From the NCBI RefSeq assembly GCF_002078875.1, contig NC_034410.1, positions 75,732,661 through 75,796,660 of the forward strand: a DNA stretch of 64,000 nucleotides. Reading direction: 5' to 3'. The position numbers and the translations under genes were made by a program. The notes under the pieces were generated by a model that did no database searches, was not told the DNA's origin, and saw only the letters and a program-made list of their open reading frames with translations. Shown here one piece after another: positions 58,301 through 64,000 of the stretch. The number at the start of each line of letters is the position of its first letter. The first letter of the stretch is position 1. This DNA comes from Numida meleagris (Eukaryota; Chordata; Aves; Galliformes; Numididae).

Positions 58301-61300
58301 GTTAACAGGGACACAGGAGTGACATTCTCCTTGTATTCAAAGAGACAGTCTTCTGCTAGGGCAGGTAACCATGCTGTTACTCAAAAGATAGTGTGACAAG
58401 TTCATGTGCATGAAGATTTATTAGTAGGGTTCTGTGGCTGATGGCATATGCTGAAGGTAATGGTGAAAGTTATTTCAGAGGAAACATGGAAAAAAAGAAA
58501 AAAGGAGAGGGAAAGAGAGAGAAAGGGCAAGCTGCACCAGTGGCCATTTGGAAAAAGCAGTGTTTGGGGAATCCCAGACAGGCATCCCTCCCTGTGTGCT
58601 CTCTCTAGAGCAACAGGTGCTGCACACTGCTTGGCTGTTAATCTCTCTGAATGCGTGTATTGCTTCCCCAAATGTAAACTAAGGGCTACAATGAAGGGCT
58701 AGGAAAACAAGGGAAAGGAGTTACAAGCTGCAGTTGTTTCCATTGAGAATCGCCAAAACAATGCTGTTGGAGTTTGCAGATACAAGGCCATGGGAATAAC
58801 AGGGAACAAAAAATACTGCCATGGAGATTTTGGAAAACACTCCCCTGGCCCTTGGGTGAAGGGGGGCAGAGCTACAGATAAAATACAAAAGGCAAGCCAC
58901 CAAAAGCACTGTGCCAAAATGTCCCTTTGTCTTTGTTATGAGCAGATATGTTCAGTGTATCTGCAATTGACCATGTTTTTCCCATTCTGAAGCCTGTGTT
59001 TTCCAGTTTATAGTCATTTGATGCACTTGTTGATACTTCTCATTGAACAGCATTGTTTATGTTAGTTGCATTAGCATTTAGTCATGGATATTATGCTGTC
59101 TCTTGATTTGAGCTTAGTAAGTTCTCTGATTATTTTTTTTAATTTGGATATAGACATTTCTGTTTCTATATCCTCATTCCCCTTGACATCCTCCTTTTGC
59201 TCCTGCCTAAAAAGTTGTTCTTGCAAAGACTGGAGTGAACTGCTACTCTAATTTTCAGACCATGTCTTGGTTGTCTTTGATTTTGTCCACAACCTCACTG
59301 TGTAAAATCTTCCTTGTTCATTTCTTCATTTAGAAATTTTAAAATGAAAATCATAGAATCATGGAATCATCATAAAATGAAATATGTCTTCATGATTACC
59401 AACTAAAGGAAATCAACTTTTTTTAAGGATATAAAGTTAACATAGAAAATGAGTTTCAAAACTAGGGACTTAATTTCATTTTTATTTAAATCAAAAAACC
59501 TTGAATAAGAAGAAAAAGAATACTTTGTATACTACGATCGATATTTATGCATAAAGGTGCTTGAAAGATGTAAAATGCCTAAGAGGGAATATAAAAAAGG
59601 GCAATTTAAATAAGTCTTCAGAACTTCAAATAAACATGGATTTGTTTTTAGATTTTATAAGCTGGATGGAATATCTTGGCTGAGAGAAGTGAAAATTTTA
59701 TCTTTTTATTCCACAGCAAATGGCAGAGAAGTGATAAGCCTGATGTGAAGGAGTTCTGTTCTGTTTTCTCTGTGTGTAGATGTCCATTACTGCAACATTT
59801 TGCTTTTCACATGCATAATTCACAAACAACTTCAGGGATTCCGCCAAATCCAAACGTGCCTGTAAAACAAGACAAATTATGAAACAAATAAACAAATGCT
59901 GTTTGGTTTTGAGCCAGTGAGAATATTGGGAAGTTTATATTTCAAATGTGATAAATCACAAGAGGGCCAATGAATCTTCTTGAGAACAATATTTTAACTC
60001 TGATTTTTATGCAAAATTGTCTGAATACCAGAGCAGTTTTCTCCATTAAAGAAATACACTTCGAAAAGAAGACAAATCAAGCACATTTTTTTTCTTTCCT
60101 TTATGAAAAAATTTGCAATCTTACCTCTCATATGATTACCAACAAAATAAAGCTGAATGGAACCTGGAAACCTTTCAGGGTTTGTTTACATATTTGTTGT
60201 ATATATTTAGATTTTGATTATTTTTTTTTCTAAGGAATTCAGGTATTTAAAATTAGTAAGAAAAACGTAATATAGCAAAGAAGGAGTTCCAACTGCATTT
60301 AACATAGGAAGGAAAGTTGTATTTTGTTGTTGTTTTTTTAACACTTTTGACACTTCTCCTAAACTGAGGACTGATTTTTACCATTGAAATCAGAGTACGG
60401 GTTGTTTTTTTAATCAGACTCTCTCTGATGGAGAACGGTTTTTGTTTTTTCCCACAAATTTCTTGAGATCAGATGTTTATTTCCAATATTTTTCAGCCCA
60501 GAAAGATCTGCGATAATTATTTGAAGAAAACACTATGCTGATGATAGTAAACCTATCTCATCATAAAAATTGATAAAGCAGCATCTAGTATTTTGGACTT
60601 TGTCACTGAAAAAAAAACAAACAATGCTGTGACATTAAAGCTGCATTCCAAATAGGGAGATAAAAAATCACATACACAAAAAAACATTATTCCTGACAGC
60701 ATCCTGTTTCATTATGGTCAAGCTCATTGCCCAAAGTAGATTAATTTGATTTAGGCATTTCAATTCAATTGGAAAACAATATAATACTTCCATTCTTAAA
60801 AGTTAGATCTTACTATGATGTTTTTGTAGTTCTTTTTTCACGCTATAAAATATGAGCATAATAATGAACAAATGTAACTAAAACTGATATAAAATCAAGC
60901 TTTAACCCATTCTGTACTTGGATTGTATGATGATTTGCCAATTTAAACTAGTCCATTATACCTGTTCAGTAAAAATGTCATTCAAGTAGAATAATCAGGA
61001 AAATCTGTCAGGAAGCAAATGCAGAAAAAAAGAGCAGTGATTTTGAACACACGGAAGAGTTGGCACAAAAATTTGTGGCAAAAAAAACACAGAACAAGGA
61101 CAAAGACAAGCAGGCTTTGTTCATTCTGTTCGCACAAACAGTCTCAGAAGCACAACAGCTTAGCAGGAGCCTCTCAGTACACACAGCGGGGTCCAGCTGG
61201 TACCAAGAATGTGCAGCCTCAGAAACCATGTGAGGGGCGGTGCCAGCCCCTTCCACTTCACCCTGAGATTTCCTGAGGGAACCCGAGGCAGAACACTGAG

Positions 61301-63215
61301 TTACAGCATCTTGCGGTGTGGGACACGGGAGGACAGCCTCTGGAGCACAATGGCACAGCCAGAAATAGTGGGTTTGGGTTTTAAATAGAAGGGAATTGAA
61401 TATTAAGAGAAAGGAGCGTGCAAAGGGAATTATGCAAAAAAAAACCCCATGAAAGTAGAGAGGTTTAGGGGAAAACATGTGAGGGGAGAATAAGCAAGCT
61501 TAGGTGTTTGGTCTGAGTCTCAGCTCCAGTGATGTCAGTGAATGATCTGTCTTGGCTCTGTACTGACTCTTTTCAGAGTATGAAAAGAGATGAGGGAAAC
61601 TAGGTAATGTCTGAGAAACAAGCACTGAAAGGTAAAGAGATACTTAAAAGAGTTGAATAATCCGTACTTGAAAGTCATGCTGAAAACCTAGGGTATCTGA
61701 AAAAGGAACAGAAATAATTTTGGCTTACTAGAGGTAATAACACACTGTGAGCATTAAAATGCAGAGAAATAAGGAAAGATGCTGATCACTACTACTTAGT
61801 ATTAATGTTATAGAGGTAAGAAGAGAGGTAAAGAATGAAATAGAGAATGAGTAACTGACATCAGCAACTATGAAATATAGATGTTCTAATTGGAAATGGA
61901 AGTGAGGAAAAGAAAAGCTAGTTACCAGATAAAGAGGCCTAAATGTGTAGTATTAAGTTTGGGAGTGATGTGAGGTGACCTCACATTTATAGGATAAAAA
62001 TTGCACATGCAGAATATGTGCCAGAGGGCATGGATATCTGCTGAGAACATGGGCCATCTTCCTGCCTGAAAGTATACGGTGCTAGCAAAAGATGCAAGAA
62101 TCAAATACAGAAACTGCGTAGAGACTTGAGAGGCAGTAAAGTGAGAACAGATACTGCCTCAATTAAATATATAGGTAGTCTACAAAGTATCTAATGTTGC
62201 AAAAAAACCTCTTGATTTTCTCTTGATAGTATAAAGATTAAATAAATATTTGATACAGTACTTAAGGTCTCTTAGATAATTGAAGGGAGGGAAATTAAGT
62301 AACAGTCTTCCAAAGCCCCTATTTTGAGAAAACCGTTGGAAATCTGTTTTAAAGAAAGATGCAGTAGGCTAGCACTTAGTTAAAACAGTTTGATAAAGGA
62401 TATCCATCATGAATTCAGGCAGAAGAGGTCATACTGAACTAATCTGTTTGAGTTCTTTGAAGATATTAGTGGTAGGAAAGATAAGGAGAATTTAGAGAAT
62501 GTAGCATTCTTACATTTCAAAAAAATAAGACAGGCCTTCACAGCAGAGATAAATGCCTACGGAAAGAACTCTGGAGTAGGAGGTAAATGAAGATGCTGGT
62601 AGAAAATTGTATTAAAGCAAGGAAATAAGAACTTTGACTTGCCGAGTTGAATGACATTCCTCTGGTTATTCTGTTTCACGAAAGTTGGAACCAAATATGA
62701 TATTATTAATTTATAAAATGATTGAAGAAAGAGAATAAAGGTAACTCAACTATTAAATCAGTTGCTCAAAAGTTTAATCATTATGATTAATATTTGTCAG
62801 AAACTTATTTGTGTTCACTCTTGGATACACATCTGTTGTTATATGATCATATAACAACTTTCCAGAGCATTTGACTTATTAATGTATAAGGCGTTTATTA
62901 TTCACATGGCTAGTGGTTTGCTTTACTTGCATTCAGCCTTGAGTGTTACTGATTAAGACCAGTTGAGTTCTGGGTAGAAATAGATTTTTAAGTTTCCTCA
63001 TTGGCTTTTCCAGGACACTTTTCCATAGCATATGCTGTACTACAATGGAAGAGCAAGTGTTTAGTTTTTCAGTGATGGGAAACTGAAGTACTGAAAAATT
63101 GCAGTTGAAAGTGTCTACTTATTTTGCATTACCAATCTGAGGTGACTAGAATGTGACTTTTTGTTGTATTTACTTTATACAACATTTTCTATATTCAAAC
63201 CTCAACTTTTGTTTA
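52306..63215 (+). other. CTNND2: Long intronic stretch, mostly unassigned
   Basis: AT-rich sequence without a supported exon or RNA gene. Noted within it are a 20-bp CR1-tail-like scrap at 59349-59371, a purine-rich tract at 58475-58530, an open frame preceded by a good polypyrimidine-AG at 57186-57440, and a GC-richer block at 61000-61390 open on both strands. None of these could be assigned to a gene. Confidence 0.45.
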
Positions 63216-64000
63216 CTCAGGCCTCTCTGAAAGTAATGCCTCCTATTTTATGATGTTTGCCCACAACATCGGAGGTGGATGTTGGTGGTATTGCAGTAGA
63301 GGTTGAACCTTCCCATCAATATCCTGTTACATTTTTGTTGTCGTGTGACAAGTGGCAGCAGAGGGGCAATCTGATAAATTGGAGTCTGACATGGAAATGC
63401 AGATGAAGCAAAAGTGTGCGACTGAATTCTTCCATGCAGAAAAAAATAGCACCCATTCACATTCATCAACCCTTGCTGCACGTTTATGGAGACCAAACAG
63501 TAGATGTGAGCACAGTGAGGTGGTGGGTGGTGTGTTCCAGCAGTGGAGATGGCGACACGTGAGACAAGTCACGTTCTGGATGGCCATGCACAGCTGTCAC
63601 ACCGCGAAAATGAAGAGTGTCTCAATGAGCTCATCCACTCAAATCATCAGATTACCACCAGGGAACTGTGTGCAGAGCTTCAATGCACTGGAAACAGTGC
63701 TGACAGTGTTGGGATATTGCAAAGTTTGTACCAGGTGGGTCCCATGAATGTTTGCACAGGAACAGATAGAACACTGTATTCAAGTTTGTCAGAACCTATG
63801 GAACCAATACAAGGCTGATGGTGACAGTCTCCTGGATTGCATCTGTATCGGTGACAAGATGTGGTGTCAGCACTATGAGCCAGAGTCAAAATGACAATGC
63901 ATGGAGTAGCAACATGTGAATTCCCCATAGAAGAAAAGGTTTGAGACAAAGCCCTCAGTGAATAAAGTGATGCGTCTTTTGGGATAGGAAAGAGGTGATC
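63216..64000 (+). mobile_element. Mariner DNA transposon, 5' part, cut by the window edge
   Basis: The element starts just after a TA (63214-63215) with a 'caggcctctctgaaagtaat' segment typical of the 5' inverted repeat of a mariner family found in bird genomes (Galluhop-like). About 175 bp of untranslated leader separates this from the transposase ATG at 63391. The 3' part, with the second terminal repeat and the remaining catalytic residues, lies beyond the window. Orientation is the same as CTNND2. Confidence 0.88.
63391..64000 (+). pseudogene. Mariner transposase pseudogene, partial
   Basis: Mariner transposases bind the inverted repeats and move the element by cut-and-paste at TA sites. 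The N-terminus MEMQMKQKCATEFFHAEK is in one frame. The helix-turn-helix part continues in another (ENEECLNELIHSNHQITTRE, frame of 63543-63818). The frame then returns for FNALETVLTVLGYCKVCTRW. A GDKMWCQHYEPESK segment (63850-63891) holds the first Asp of the DD34D triad, with the following Glu of the usual GDETW changed to Lys. At least two frameshifts and several stops make it inactive. The other two catalytic Asp residues are outside the window. Confidence 0.85.

Noticed and set aside
59349..59371. Repeated 'aatcatagaatcatgga' resembling a CR1 tail
   Set aside because: Only the tail octamers are present with no adjacent 'ggttggaaaagacc' body, so it is too short to call an insertion.

Overview
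The window comes from a bird, most likely a galliform such as chicken, turkey or quail. It is AT-rich vertebrate DNA with long non-coding stretches. Its interspersed repeats are avian: several CR1 LINE 3' ends on both strands, two solo retroviral LTRs of bird type, hAT/Charlie-like remnants and a mariner copy resembling the chicken Galluhop family. No bacterial-type gene, operon, CRISPR array or rRNA was seen. Species assignment is an inference from repeat content.

The only host coding sequence I can support is one short exon at about 6031-6161 (+). Its translation matches the N-terminal region of delta-catenin 2 (CTNND2), a neuronal armadillo-repeat protein of the p120-catenin family. It has a polypyrimidine tract, a CAGAAG (NAGNAG) tandem acceptor and a CAG|GTATGC donor. 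I looked for the following coding exon (the coiled-coil segment) and did not find it. I therefore read 1-6027 as the end of the upstream intron and 6162-64000 as part of one very long downstream intron.

Layout: 1-6027 is intron with little recognisable content; 6031-6161 is the CTNND2 exon; 7177-7259 is a 44-bp-period tandem duplication; 13527-13712 holds two CR1 tails facing each other; 17661-18223 is a minus-strand CR1 interrupted by a 16-N assembly gap whose two flanks carry the same 56 bp; 20331-20397 is a CR1 tail; 24042 to about 24577 is an old solo LTR; 26208-27252 is an AT-rich minisatellite followed by two same-strand CR1 fragments; 31217-34746 is a nested mosaic of hAT ends, a decayed retroviral pol, an inverted hAT transposase remnant and an unexplained GC-rich block with a zinc-knuckle-like motif; 46410-46607 is CR1; 51773-52300 is a well-preserved solo LTR with perfect 5-bp target-site duplications; 63216-64000 is the 5' part of a dead mariner cut by the window edge.

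There is no multi-gene pathway here. The most unusual part is the composite at about 31.2-34.7 kb. It has hAT-like termini at its outer edges and gammaretrovirus-like pol fragments in several frames inside. All transposon and retroviral coding remnants seen are broken by frameshifts or stops.
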